The notes beneath the pieces are model-generated. The model was not told the DNA's origin, made no database searches, and was given only the letters and a program-made list of their open reading frames with translations. DNA of 64,000 nt from an uncultured Psychroserpens sp. (lineage in GTDB: Bacteria; Bacteroidota; Bacteroidia; Flavobacteriales; Flavobacteriaceae), in assembly GCA_947489585.1 (NCBI GenBank), contig CANLEE010000006.1, forward strand, positions 186,001 through 250,000. The letters are read 5' to 3'. Shown one piece after another: positions 25,595 to 34,128 of this stretch. The translations under genes and the position numbers were made by a program. Numbering within the stretch: position 1 is the stretch's first letter; each line of letters opens with the position of its first letter.

Positions 25595-26611
25595 ATGAAT
25601 AAAGAAGATATTAATACCATTAAATCGCTTTTAAGTTCACCTAAAGCTATTGTAATCATTCCTCATAAAAATCCTGATGGAGATGCTGTTGGCTCAACGC
25701 TTGGCTTATATCATTATCTTAAAAAGTTAAGTCATCAAGCGACAATTATAGCGCCTAATGATTATCCTGATTTTTTAAAATGGATGCCCGATGAAAATAC
25801 AATTCTGAAATATGATCATCAAAAAGAAGAAAGCGATGTATTGCTAAAAGCCGCAGAGCTTATTTTTACTTTAGATTTTAATTCTTTAAGTCGTATTGGT
25901 GACATGCAGGAAGCTGTAGCAGCTTCTAATAGCCTAAAAATAATGATTGATCATCACCAACAGCCTGACGATTATGCGACGTATATGTATTCGGATGTAA
26001 AAATGTCGTCGACCTGTGAAATGGTTTATAATTTTATAGATATGTTAGGCGATGCAAATAAGATAGATCGTAATATCGCAACTTGTTTGTATACAGGAAT
26101 TATGACAGATACAGGTTCTTTCCGGTTTCCGTCGACAACAAGTGCGACACATCATATTATTGGAAACCTCATTGAGAAAGGCGCTAATAATTCAGAAATC
26201 CATAATAATATCATGGATACAAATAGTTATGAACGCACGCAATTACTAGGAAGAGCGTTGAGCAATCTTAAAGTCATTCCTGAATATCGCACCGCTTATA
26301 TTACACTAACGCAAGACGAACTCAATACCTTCAACTTTAAAAAAGGAGATACCGAAGGTTTTGTAAATTATGGCTTATCTCTAAAAGGGATTATCTTCGC
26401 GGCTATTTTTATTGAAAACCATCAAGAAAACATTATCAAGATTTCGTTACGTAGCAAAGGTGATTTTTCAGTTAATGAATTATCTAGAGCACACTTTCAA
26501 GGTGGTGGCCATACCAATGCAGCTGGAGGTAAAAGCGATTTGAATTTAAGCGATACCATTGAAAAATTTATTAGTATATTGCCTCAATACAAACAAGACC
26601 TCAAAGCCTAA
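25595..26611 (+). CDS. DHH family phosphoesterase (NrnA-like oligoribonuclease / pAp phosphatase)
   Basis: A 338-residue cytoplasmic DHH/DHHA1 phosphoesterase. N-terminal motifs: IIPHKNPDGDAVGSTLGL (motif I) and IDHHQQPD (the DHH signature, about residues 119-126); GIMTDTGSFRFPST is motif IV, and the C-terminal GGGHTNAAGG is the DHHA1 substrate-binding motif. NrnA-type enzymes degrade nano-RNAs and dephosphorylate 3'-phosphoadenosine 5'-phosphate; a cyclic-dinucleotide or pApA role is also known for relatives. Its stop overlaps the start of gldI (TAATG). Confidence 0.92.
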   Translation: MNKEDINTIKSLLSSPKAIVIIPHKNPDGDAVGSTLGLYHYLKKLSHQATIIAPNDYPDFLKWMPDENTILKYDHQKEESDVLLKAAELIFTLDFNSLSRIGDMQEAVAASNSLKIMIDHHQQPDDYATYMYSDVKMSSTCEMVYNFIDMLGDANKIDRNIATCLYTGIMTDTGSFRFPSTTSATHHIIGNLIEKGANNSEIHNNIMDTNSYERTQLLGRALSNLKVIPEYRTAYITLTQDELNTFNFKKGDTEGFVNYGLSLKGIIFAAIFIENHQENIIKISLRSKGDFSVNELSRAHFQGGGHTNAAGGKSDLNLSDTIEKFISILPQYKQDLKA

Positions 26612-27150
26612 TGAAGATCATATTAAGATTAGTTATTGTACTGCTTCTATTTGCCAGTTGTAAGACGCCTGAAGCTCGTAAACCAGAGCAAGTGCAATCG
26701 GGTTCATTTATAAAAGAATCGGCAGAACGTAATAAAAAACTCAACGAAAGAGAACAACAACGCATTGAAGCAATTATGGCTCAAAATCCTGAATATGATT
26801 ATAAAGCATCAGCTACAGGGTTTTGGTATTACTACCATACAAAGGTTGAAAAAGATACCATAAGAGCCGGCTTTGGAGATATTATAAATTTCGATTATAA
26901 TGTAAAAGACCTTAGTGGAAATACAATATATACTGCACAAGAACTAGGGAATCAGGATTATGCCATGGATAAGCAAGAGATTTTTACAGGCTTGCGAGAA
27001 GGATTAAAACTCTTAAAACCAAGTGAATCTGTTACATTTCTATTTCCGTCACAAAAAGCATATGGCTACTATGGCGACAAAGAAAAAATAGGCACTAATA
27101 TCCCACTAATGGTCAAAGTTACCGTAAATACTATAAAACAAAACCAATAA
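26611..27150 (+). CDS. gldI: Gliding motility-associated FKBP-type prolyl isomerase GldI
   Basis: A 179-residue lipoprotein with Cys17 (lipobox FASC), facing the periplasm, and an FKBP domain at the C-terminus (about residues 85-175: GDIINFDYNVKDLSGNTIYT, IFTGLREGLKLLKPSESVTF and KAYGYYGDKEK). The region before it (SAERNKKLNEREQQRIEAIM) is helical. GldI is needed for gliding in Flavobacterium johnsoniae and is thought to fold other gliding/T9SS proteins, so its presence agrees with T9SS cargo elsewhere in the window. It is coupled to the DHH gene and lies 16 nt before a second, larger isomerase gene. Confidence 0.92.
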   Translation: MKIILRLVIVLLLFASCKTPEARKPEQVQSGSFIKESAERNKKLNEREQQRIEAIMAQNPEYDYKASATGFWYYYHTKVEKDTIRAGFGDIINFDYNVKDLSGNTIYTAQELGNQDYAMDKQEIFTGLREGLKLLKPSESVTFLFPSQKAYGYYGDKEKIGTNIPLMVKVTVNTIKQNQ

Positions 27151-27166
27151 ATTTAAATTAATAACT

Positions 27167-28399
27167 ATGCAATTGATGAGCAGAACACTCCAAATTTTAA
27201 TGCTATGTTTACTGGTAACAGTAACATCTTGTAAAGAAGAATATCCTGATTTAGAAGATGGGCTTTATGCCGAAATTAATACCAGTAAAGGTACAATGAT
27301 CGCTAAACTTTTTTACGATAAAGTCCCAGTGACAGTTGCCAATTTTGTGGCTTTAGCAGAAGGAACACATCCAATGATGAGTGATGAGTTTAAAGGAAAA
27401 CCATTCTATGATAGTTTAACATTTCACAGAGTTATGGATAAATTCATGATTCAAGGTGGAGATCATACTGCGACTGGTAGTGGAAATCCAGGTTATAAAT
27501 TTACAGCCGATTTTCATCCAGATTTAAATCATGATACAGGTGGCATGCTTTCTATGGCTAATGGTGGTGGTTTTAATACCAATGGAAGTCAGTTTTTTGT
27601 GACTGAAGTTCCTTATCCAAGTTTAAACGCTTATGATAAAGAAGGTAATTTAAAACCATGTGATCAACGTGGTATAAGTTGTCATTCTGTATTTGGCGAA
27701 TTAGTTAAAGGTGTTGAAGTACAAGATTCAATCTCAAATGTAAAAGTTGCTCCAAGAACTAACAAACCGCTTGAGGATGTTATTATGACTAAGATCACTA
27801 TTATTAGAAAAGGATCTTCGGCAAAATCATTTAATGCTGCAAAAGTTTTTGAAAGTGAATTGCCAAAAGTAGAAGAAGAAATCAACCAAATTCAAGAGGA
27901 AAAGCGATTAAAAGCTGAACAAGAGCAAAAAGAGCGTGATGAAAAAATTGCTGCTGCATCAGCTGAGACTAAGCCTATTCTTGAAGATTATGAAACCAAA
28001 ACGACAGCCTTACCTTCAGGTTTAAAAAAGTATGTATTAACTAAAGGTACTGGTCCAAAGCCAAAAGCTGGTGATTCAGTAAGCGTGTATTATGAAGGCT
28101 ATTTCACTGATGGTCGTTTATTTGATAGTGATAGAATTAAGGTTGCTGAAAAGTACGGTATGTTTAACCAAAGGCGTTTGGATGCGAATGCTTATGGTCC
28201 AACAAGAATGTGGGTAAGTCCAGATGCACGAATGATACCAGGTTTTAAAGAAGCCTTAGCATCATTATCGGTTGGCGAAAAGGCGTTTTTTTATATGCCT
28301 TCTCACCTGGCCTATGGCGAACGTGGTAATCGAGGTATTCCACCTAATACTGATTTGACTTTTATTGTCGAGATGGTTGGTATTGTTGAGAAAAAATAA
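27167..28399 (+). CDS. Cyclophilin-FKBP fusion peptidyl-prolyl isomerase lipoprotein
   Basis: A 410-residue protein with two isomerase domains of unrelated folds. A lipoprotein signal (VTSC, Cys22) is followed directly by KEE, the K-(D/E)2 pattern of a lipoprotein export signal, so the protein may be exposed on the cell surface. Cyclophilin domain, about residues 33-215: TSKGTMIAKLFYDKVPVTVA, FYDSLTFHRVMDKFMIQGGD, and GSQFFVTEVPYPSLN. A charged coiled linker (EEEINQIQEEKRLKAEQEQK) joins it to an FKBP domain, about residues 285-408: VSVYYEGYFTDGRLFDSD and SHLAYGERGNRGIPPNTDL. It is probably cotranscribed with gldI and ends at a strong terminator. Confidence 0.92.
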   Translation: MQLMSRTLQILMLCLLVTVTSCKEEYPDLEDGLYAEINTSKGTMIAKLFYDKVPVTVANFVALAEGTHPMMSDEFKGKPFYDSLTFHRVMDKFMIQGGDHTATGSGNPGYKFTADFHPDLNHDTGGMLSMANGGGFNTNGSQFFVTEVPYPSLNAYDKEGNLKPCDQRGISCHSVFGELVKGVEVQDSISNVKVAPRTNKPLEDVIMTKITIIRKGSSAKSFNAAKVFESELPKVEEEINQIQEEKRLKAEQEQKERDEKIAAASAETKPILEDYETKTTALPSGLKKYVLTKGTGPKPKAGDSVSVYYEGYFTDGRLFDSDRIKVAEKYGMFNQRRLDANAYGPTRMWVSPDARMIPGFKEALASLSVGEKAFFYMPSHLAYGERGNRGIPPNTDLTFIVEMVGIVEKK

Positions 28400-28416
28400 C
28401 TACAATAAGCTTATAT

Positions 28417-28448
28417 AAAAAAGCCTTTCTAAATGAAAGGCTTTTTTT
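28417..28448 (+). terminator. Rho-independent terminator after the cyclophilin-FKBP gene
   Basis: AAAAAAGCCTTTC (28417-28429) pairs with GAAAGGCTTTTTT (28435-28447) around a 5-nt loop, ending in a T run; it also lies downstream of pepD on the minus strand and can serve both genes. Confidence 0.85.
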
Positions 28449-28463
28449 ATGCATTATAATTTT

Positions 28464-29927
28464 TTATTTCTTCGGAATATGCTTTAAAATTTCTAATACA
28501 AAAGTCCAGTACTTTTGTGCAGAAGAAATTTGAGCGCGCTCGTCTGGTGAATGCGCCCCTTTAATATTAGGTCCAAAACTAATCATATCCATTTCAGGGT
28601 AATTGGTTCCTAAAATACCACATTCTAAACCTGCATGACAGGCGGCTACATGTGGCTCTTCTCCGTTGTTCAAATCTTTGTATAGCGGCACCATCACTTT
28701 TAAAATATCAGAATCCATATTAGGCTTCCAACCAGGATAATCACCATCACAGGTTACTTCACATCCTGTAAGTTCAAAGGCTGCACGTAATGTATTCGCT
28801 AAATCCCATTTAGAGCTTTCTACCGAACTACGCGTTAAACATCCAATTTTAATGTTTCCGTCTTTAACGATTACACGAGCAATATTATTAGACGTTTCTA
28901 CTAAATCTGGAATATCAGGACTCATACGAAATACACCATTTAATGCAGCATAAATTGCTCTAGTTAATCCTTCTTGAACACCAAGATCCATAATTTTATT
29001 TGGGGGGTCTGTTTTAGAAACTTCAATCACTAAATCGGGCTCCATTGTTTTATATTCTAAAGCAATAGCATTAGCGATGTCATTCATTTCAGAAACAAAA
29101 GCATCTTCGTGAATCGCATCAATGGCAACAATGGCATTACTTTCTCTAGGAATTGCGTTTCGCAGACTTCCGCCATCAATTTCAGAAATACGTAAACCAA
29201 AATTCTCAAAACCATCAAATAATAAACGATTCATCAACTTGTTGGCATTTCCTAAACCTTCATGAATTTGCATTCCTGAATGACCACCTTGCAAACCTTT
29301 GACAGATATTTTATAACCAATTTTAAACTCTGGAGTATCTTCTTGCTCATAGGTTCTTGTTGCTGTAACATCAACACCACCAGCACAACCTACACCAATC
29401 TCATCATCTTCTTCAGTGTCTAGGTTTAAAAGAATTTCACCATCAAGCAAACCGCCTTTTAAACCCATAGCTCCTGTCATTCCTGTTTCTTCATCTATAG
29501 TAAACAAAGCTTCAATTGCTGGATGTGGAATATCTGTGCTTTCTAAAATAGCCATAATTGTAGCGACACCTAATCCGTTATCTGCTCCAAGCGTTGTGCC
29601 TTTTGCTCGCACCCAATCACCATCAACATACATCTCAATACCTTGTGTATCAAAATCAAAAACAGTATCATTATTTTTTTGGTGAACCATATCTAAATGC
29701 GATTGCATAACTATGGTTTTGCGATCTTCCATTCCAGTAGTTGCTGGTTTTTTTATGATTACGTTTCCTACCTCATCTTCTATCGTTTCTAAAGCCAAGC
29801 TTGTTCCAAAATCTTTCATGAATTTAATCACTCGTTCTTCTTTTTTAGAAGGTCTTGGTACAGCGTTAAGGTCGGCAAATTTATTCCAAAGTTGTTTGGG
29901 TTCTAATTGTCTTATTTCTGAACTCAT
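28464..29927 (-). CDS. pepD: Aminoacyl-histidine dipeptidase (cytosolic dipeptidase, M20 family)
   Basis: A 487-residue di-zinc dipeptidase that hydrolyses Xaa-His and other dipeptides. Zinc-site motifs: SHLDMVHQKN (residues about 76-85), GTTLGADNGLGVATIMA, FTIDEETGMTGAMGL (catalytic and bridging Glu region), LNLDTEEDDEI and, near the C-terminus, AHSPDERAQISS. The central GGHSGMQIHEGLGNANKLM part is the lid domain. The length and motifs match E. coli PepD. It converges with the cyclophilin-FKBP gene and shares its terminator; it diverges from the DUF3810 gene. Confidence 0.95.
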   Translation of the reverse strand: MSSEIRQLEPKQLWNKFADLNAVPRPSKKEERVIKFMKDFGTSLALETIEDEVGNVIIKKPATTGMEDRKTIVMQSHLDMVHQKNNDTVFDFDTQGIEMYVDGDWVRAKGTTLGADNGLGVATIMAILESTDIPHPAIEALFTIDEETGMTGAMGLKGGLLDGEILLNLDTEEDDEIGVGCAGGVDVTATRTYEQEDTPEFKIGYKISVKGLQGGHSGMQIHEGLGNANKLMNRLLFDGFENFGLRISEIDGGSLRNAIPRESNAIVAIDAIHEDAFVSEMNDIANAIALEYKTMEPDLVIEVSKTDPPNKIMDLGVQEGLTRAIYAALNGVFRMSPDIPDLVETSNNIARVIVKDGNIKIGCLTRSSVESSKWDLANTLRAAFELTGCEVTCDGDYPGWKPNMDSDILKVMVPLYKDLNNGEEPHVAACHAGLECGILGTNYPEMDMISFGPNIKGAHSPDERAQISSAQKYWTFVLEILKHIPKK

Positions 29928-29947
29928 TATGTTAATTTTTAGTTTAG

Positions 29948-29955
29948 CAAAGGTA
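29948..29955 (-). promoter_or_regulatory. -7 promoter element (TACCTTTG) for pepD
   Basis: Exact minus-strand TAnnTTTG match ending 20 nt before the pepD ATG at 29927. It lies 13 nt from the divergent box at 29968. Confidence 0.55.
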
Positions 29956-29967
29956 CATTCTTTTTAG

Positions 29968-29975
29968 TATTTTTG
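29968..29975 (+). promoter_or_regulatory. -7 promoter element (TATTTTTG) abutting the DUF3810 start codon
   Basis: Exact TAnnTTTG match ending only 4 nt before the ATG at 29980. If used, transcription would begin at or just after the A of the start codon, giving a leaderless or near-leaderless mRNA. Confidence 0.5.
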
Positions 29976-29979
29976 AATC

Positions 29980-31050
29980 ATGGGCAAATATAAAAAGCTT
30001 AGTATTGCATTCTCTATTATTCCTCAGATTATCTTTCTGAAAATATTAGCCCACTACCCTAGTTTTGTTGAGTCTGTTTATAGTCATGGGATTTACATTT
30101 GGATTTCTAAGCTTATGCGTTATATGTTTGGTTGGCTACCATTTTCGGTAGGCGATATTTTATATACACTTTTAGCTGTGTATGTAATTCGGTGGCTTAT
30201 TGTTAATAAAAAGCGAATCATTAAAGACACCAAGCACTGGTTTTTAGATGTGCTATCGGCAATTTCAATGGGGTATTTAGCATTTCATATACTTTGGGCT
30301 TTTAATTATTATCGCTTGCCACTTCATGAATCGTTAAACATTGAAAATGAATATACTACTGAAGAATTAGTAAATCTTACCAAACAACTAATAAAAAAAA
30401 CTAATAGAATTCATTTAAGCCTTGCAGTTAATGATTCTACAAAAGTAGCCCTACCGTATTCTAAATCAGAAGTCTTAAAGATGGTACCAAATGGATACGA
30501 TAAGCTATCAGAAAAATTTCCGTATTTAGAATATCAACCACGAAGTATAAAGCGCTCATTATATAGTTTACCTTTGACGTATATGGGCTTTTCTGGGTAC
30601 TTAAATCCGTTTACTAATGAAGCGCAAGTTGATGGTCTAATTCCAACGTTTAAGTTCCCAACCACTGGAAGTCATGAAGTAGCACATCAATTGGGTTATG
30701 CTGCTGAGAATGAAGCAAATTTTATTGGTAGTATGGCTGCTATTCATCATTCAGATGTTTACTTTAATTATTCAGGTTATGCTTTTGCGCTTCGTCATTG
30801 TTTATATGAAACCTATAGACGTAATCCAGAACTATATACCGAATTAAAAGAACAGATAAACATTGGAGTATTAAAAAATTATCAAGAAGTTAGAGACTTT
30901 TGGGATGGCTATCAAAACCCAACTGAACCTTTGTTTAAGGCGACTTATAACAATTTCTTAAAGTCTAACAACCAAGCTGGAGGAATGGATAGTTATAGCT
31001 ATGTTGTTGCACTTCTAGTAAATTATCATAAAAGTAACCCTATCGATTAA
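29980..31050 (+). CDS. DUF3810 membrane protein with zinc-peptidase HExxH motif
   Basis: A 356-residue protein of the DUF3810 family: two or three N-terminal membrane helices (residues about 5-30, 45-70, 85-108), then a soluble domain with SHEVAHQLGYAAENEANFI at residues 231-249. HEVAH is an HExxH zinc motif (H232, E233, H236), and the following EANF (E-A-N) has the Glu spacing of gluzincin-like metallopeptidases, so a membrane-anchored zinc protease is likely. Family substrates are unknown. It is expressed from its own promoter, divergent from pepD, and stands alone before the amidohydrolase pair. Confidence 0.87.
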   Translation: MGKYKKLSIAFSIIPQIIFLKILAHYPSFVESVYSHGIYIWISKLMRYMFGWLPFSVGDILYTLLAVYVIRWLIVNKKRIIKDTKHWFLDVLSAISMGYLAFHILWAFNYYRLPLHESLNIENEYTTEELVNLTKQLIKKTNRIHLSLAVNDSTKVALPYSKSEVLKMVPNGYDKLSEKFPYLEYQPRSIKRSLYSLPLTYMGFSGYLNPFTNEAQVDGLIPTFKFPTTGSHEVAHQLGYAAENEANFIGSMAAIHHSDVYFNYSGYAFALRHCLYETYRRNPELYTELKEQINIGVLKNYQEVRDFWDGYQNPTEPLFKATYNNFLKSNNQAGGMDSYSYVVALLVNYHKSNPID

Positions 31051-31130
31051 ACGTTAAAAGCTAAATTAATTTTAGATTTTACTTTCTTAATTCTCTATCT
31101 TTAGAAAGAAATAATAATCAACCTTTTTAT

Positions 31131-34118
31131 ATGAATAAAATCAAGTACGCAATTCTTATGTGCTTGTGCAGTTTTGCTTTATTTGCACAAGACTACTTCC
31201 CCAAGAATGATGGTGTAAAAACCACAAACACAAATTATCAAGCCTTTACAAATGCCAAAATTCATATCACTCCAACCCAAGTTGTTGAGAATGGTACACT
31301 TCTCATTAGAGATGGTAAAATCGTAGCATCTGGTAATCAAGTGAACATCCCAAAAAACTCAACTGTTATTGATTTAGCCGGAAAAAGTATCTATCCCTCA
31401 TTTATTGATATGTATTCTACATTTGGCGTAAAAAAACCAGAACGTGCTCCTGGTCAAGGGAGAAGTCCACAGTATGAACCTACCCGATCTGGTTATTATT
31501 GGAATGACCATGTCATGCCAGAAAATAATGCCATTGACAAATTTCAATTTGATGAAAAAGCAGCTAAAGAATTAATGAAAGCTGGTTTCGGAGTTGTAAA
31601 TACACATATCGAGGATGGTATTGTTAGAGGTAGTGGAGCTTTGGTTGCTCTAAATGCTAATGCTGGTAATGAAGCTCGCATCTTAGATGCGCAATCTGCC
31701 CAGTATTTTTCATTTCGCAAAAGTGTGACGTCTAGACAATCGTATCCTGGTTCTATTATGGGAAGCATGGCATTACTACGTCAAATGTATTATGATGCAG
31801 ATTGGTATGCAAAAGGTAATAGTAAGACTACCGATTTATCATTAGAAGCCCTAAACGCAAATAAAAATTTGGTCCAAATTTTTGGAGCAGGTAGCCGTAT
31901 GAATGTGATGCGAGCAGATAAAGTTGGTGATCTTTTCGGAATTCAATATGTAATTCTTGGAGGAGGTGATGAATACGAACGTGTGCAAGATATTAAGAGT
32001 ACCAATGCATCTTATATTATTCCTGTAAATTTTCAGGATGCATATGATGTAGAGAATGCCTATTTAAGTCGCTCATTATCGTTAAGTGATATGAAAGCTT
32101 GGAATCAAGAACCAACAAACCCAAAGATATTGGCAGAGAATGCTGTTAAATTTGCTTTTACAACACATGATTTAAAATCGCCAAAGTCCTTTATGGCAAA
32201 TGTTAGAAAAGCTTTAGAATATGGACTTTCAAAAGAAAAAGCTTTAGAGGCTTTAACTACAGTTCCTGCACAATTATTAGGTAAATCTTCTGAAATTGGC
32301 TCACTTCAAAAAGGGGCTTATGCCAACTTCTTAATTAGTTCAGGTGATATTTTTGATAAAAACACGACGCTTTATGAAAACTGGGTTCAAGGCCAAAAAA
32401 CTGTTCTTGAAAACATGAACACTAAAGATATTCGTGGTGATTATGAATTTCGCTTAGCTGGAGATGATTATAAGATGACACTTAAAGGAGACTTAAGTAA
32501 GCTAAAATCTGAAATTACTAGTGCTGGTAAAAAGCGAGGTTCGAAGGTGTCTTATGCTGATGATTGGATTAACATTTCAATGACATCAAAAGATTCAACG
32601 AATCAAGAATTTATAAGATTAGTTGCTAATGTAACCAGTGGAAATACTCTCAATGGAAAAGCCTTGTTTCCAAATGGAAATGAGATGACATTCTACGGGA
32701 CAAAACTGGAAAATACTGACGACAGTACTTCAGAGGATAAAAAGACTGATAAGATGTCAGATTCTAAAACAAAAGAAGTGGTCCCTGTCACCTATCCAAA
32801 TGTAGCTTATGGTTTTGCAGAAAAACCAAAAGCTGAAACCATGTTATTTAAAAATGCAACAGTCTGGACAGGTGAAGATGAAGGTGTTTTGAAAAACACT
32901 GATATGCTTATTAAAAACGGGAAGATTGCAAAAATTGGCAAAAACCTTTCCGATGGAAGTGCAAGAGTTATTGACGCTACAGGTAAACATATAACAGCTG
33001 GAGTGATTGACGAACATTCACATATTGCTGCAAGTTCGATTAATGAAGGTGGACATAATTCTTCTGCTGAAGTGACCATAGAAGATGTAATCGATGATGA
33101 AGATATTGACATCTATAGAAACCTAGCAGGTGGTGTTACATCAATTCAAATACTTCACGGATCAGCTAATCCAATTGGAGGGCGCTCAGCTATTATCAAA
33201 TTAAAATGGGGTGAATCTGCTCAGGATATGGTATTTGAAAATAGTCCTAAGTTTATAAAATTCGCTTTAGGTGAAAATGTAAAACAGTCTAACTGGTCGA
33301 GCTTTTCAAGATTCCCTCAAACAAGAATGGGTGTTGAACAATTATATATGGATTACTTTAATCGAGCAAAAGCCTATGATGCGCTAAAGAAAAGTGGAAA
33401 GCCTTATCGCAAGGATATAGAAATGGATGTTATTGCTGAAATCTTAAATAAAGAACGTTTTATCTCATGCCACTCTTATGTGCAAAGTGAAATCAATATG
33501 CTAATGAAAGTTGCTGATCGATTTGATTTCAATATTAATACGTTTACACATATTTTAGAAGGTTATAAAGTCGCAGATAAAATGAAAGACCATGGTGTTG
33601 GAGGATCGACCTTTAGTGATTGGTGGGCCTACAAATATGAAGTAAATGACGCCATACCTTATAACGCAGCAATTATGCATAATGCAGGTGTTGTGGTAGC
33701 CATTAATAGTGATGATGGTGAAATGTCTAGGCGATTAAACCAAGAAGCAGCTAAATCGGTTAAATATGGCGGAATTAGTGAAGAAGATGCTTGGAAATTT
33801 GTAACGCTTAATCCCGCAAAACTATTACATATAGATGATCGCGTTGGAAGCCTTAAAGTTGGTAAAGATGCAGATATCGTTTTATGGACAGAGCATCCAA
33901 TGTCTATTTATACAAAAGCTGAAAAGACAATTATTGAGGGCGTTACTTATTTTGATTTAAAGCGTGATGAACAATTACGATCACAAATAAAAAAGGAAAA
34001 AGCTGAGCTCATAAATCAAATGATGCAAGCCAAAAATAAAGGCCTAAAAACGCAGCCAATTAAGAAGACAGAGAAAGACCAGATGCACTGTGATTATTTA
34101 GACCATGTACAACACTAA
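31131..34118 (+). CDS. Secreted double amidohydrolase-fold protein (N-terminal copy inactive, C-terminal copy intact)
   Basis: A 995-residue protein with a signal peptide (ILMCLCSFALFAQ). Two amidohydrolase units are visible. In the first (about residues 20-445) the metal-binding His-x-His at the end of the first strand is replaced (SIYPSFIDMYSTFG). In the second (about 560-985) it is present: GVIDEHSHIAA with His629 and His631, followed by candidate metal ligands at SCHSY, FTHILEGYK and INSDDGE. Both carry the beta-sandwich ends (GSLKVGKDADIVLWTEHP). The C-terminal unit is thus probably the active one. Substrate unknown; imidazolonepropionase- and dipeptidase-like relatives exist. It is followed 10 nt later by another amidohydrolase-fold gene. 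Confidence 0.88.
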   Translation: MNKIKYAILMCLCSFALFAQDYFPKNDGVKTTNTNYQAFTNAKIHITPTQVVENGTLLIRDGKIVASGNQVNIPKNSTVIDLAGKSIYPSFIDMYSTFGVKKPERAPGQGRSPQYEPTRSGYYWNDHVMPENNAIDKFQFDEKAAKELMKAGFGVVNTHIEDGIVRGSGALVALNANAGNEARILDAQSAQYFSFRKSVTSRQSYPGSIMGSMALLRQMYYDADWYAKGNSKTTDLSLEALNANKNLVQIFGAGSRMNVMRADKVGDLFGIQYVILGGGDEYERVQDIKSTNASYIIPVNFQDAYDVENAYLSRSLSLSDMKAWNQEPTNPKILAENAVKFAFTTHDLKSPKSFMANVRKALEYGLSKEKALEALTTVPAQLLGKSSEIGSLQKGAYANFLISSGDIFDKNTTLYENWVQGQKTVLENMNTKDIRGDYEFRLAGDDYKMTLKGDLSKLKSEITSAGKKRGSKVSYADDWINISMTSKDSTNQEFIRLVANVTSGNTLNGKALFPNGNEMTFYGTKLENTDDSTSEDKKTDKMSDSKTKEVVPVTYPNVAYGFAEKPKAETMLFKNATVWTGEDEGVLKNTDMLIKNGKIAKIGKNLSDGSARVIDATGKHITAGVIDEHSHIAASSINEGGHNSSAEVTIEDVIDDEDIDIYRNLAGGVTSIQILHGSANPIGGRSAIIKLKWGESAQDMVFENSPKFIKFALGENVKQSNWSSFSRFPQTRMGVEQLYMDYFNRAKAYDALKKSGKPYRKDIEMDVIAEILNKERFISCHSYVQSEINMLMKVADRFDFNINTFTHILEGYKVADKMKDHGVGGSTFSDWWAYKYEVNDAIPYNAAIMHNAGVVVAINSDDGEMSRRLNQEAAKSVKYGGISEEDAWKFVTLNPAKLLHIDDRVGSLKVGKDADIVLWTEHPMSIYTKAEKTIIEGVTYFDLKRDEQLRSQIKKEKAELINQMMQAKNKGLKTQPIKKTEKDQMHCDYLDHVQH

Positions 34119-34128
34119 ACTTTTGACG

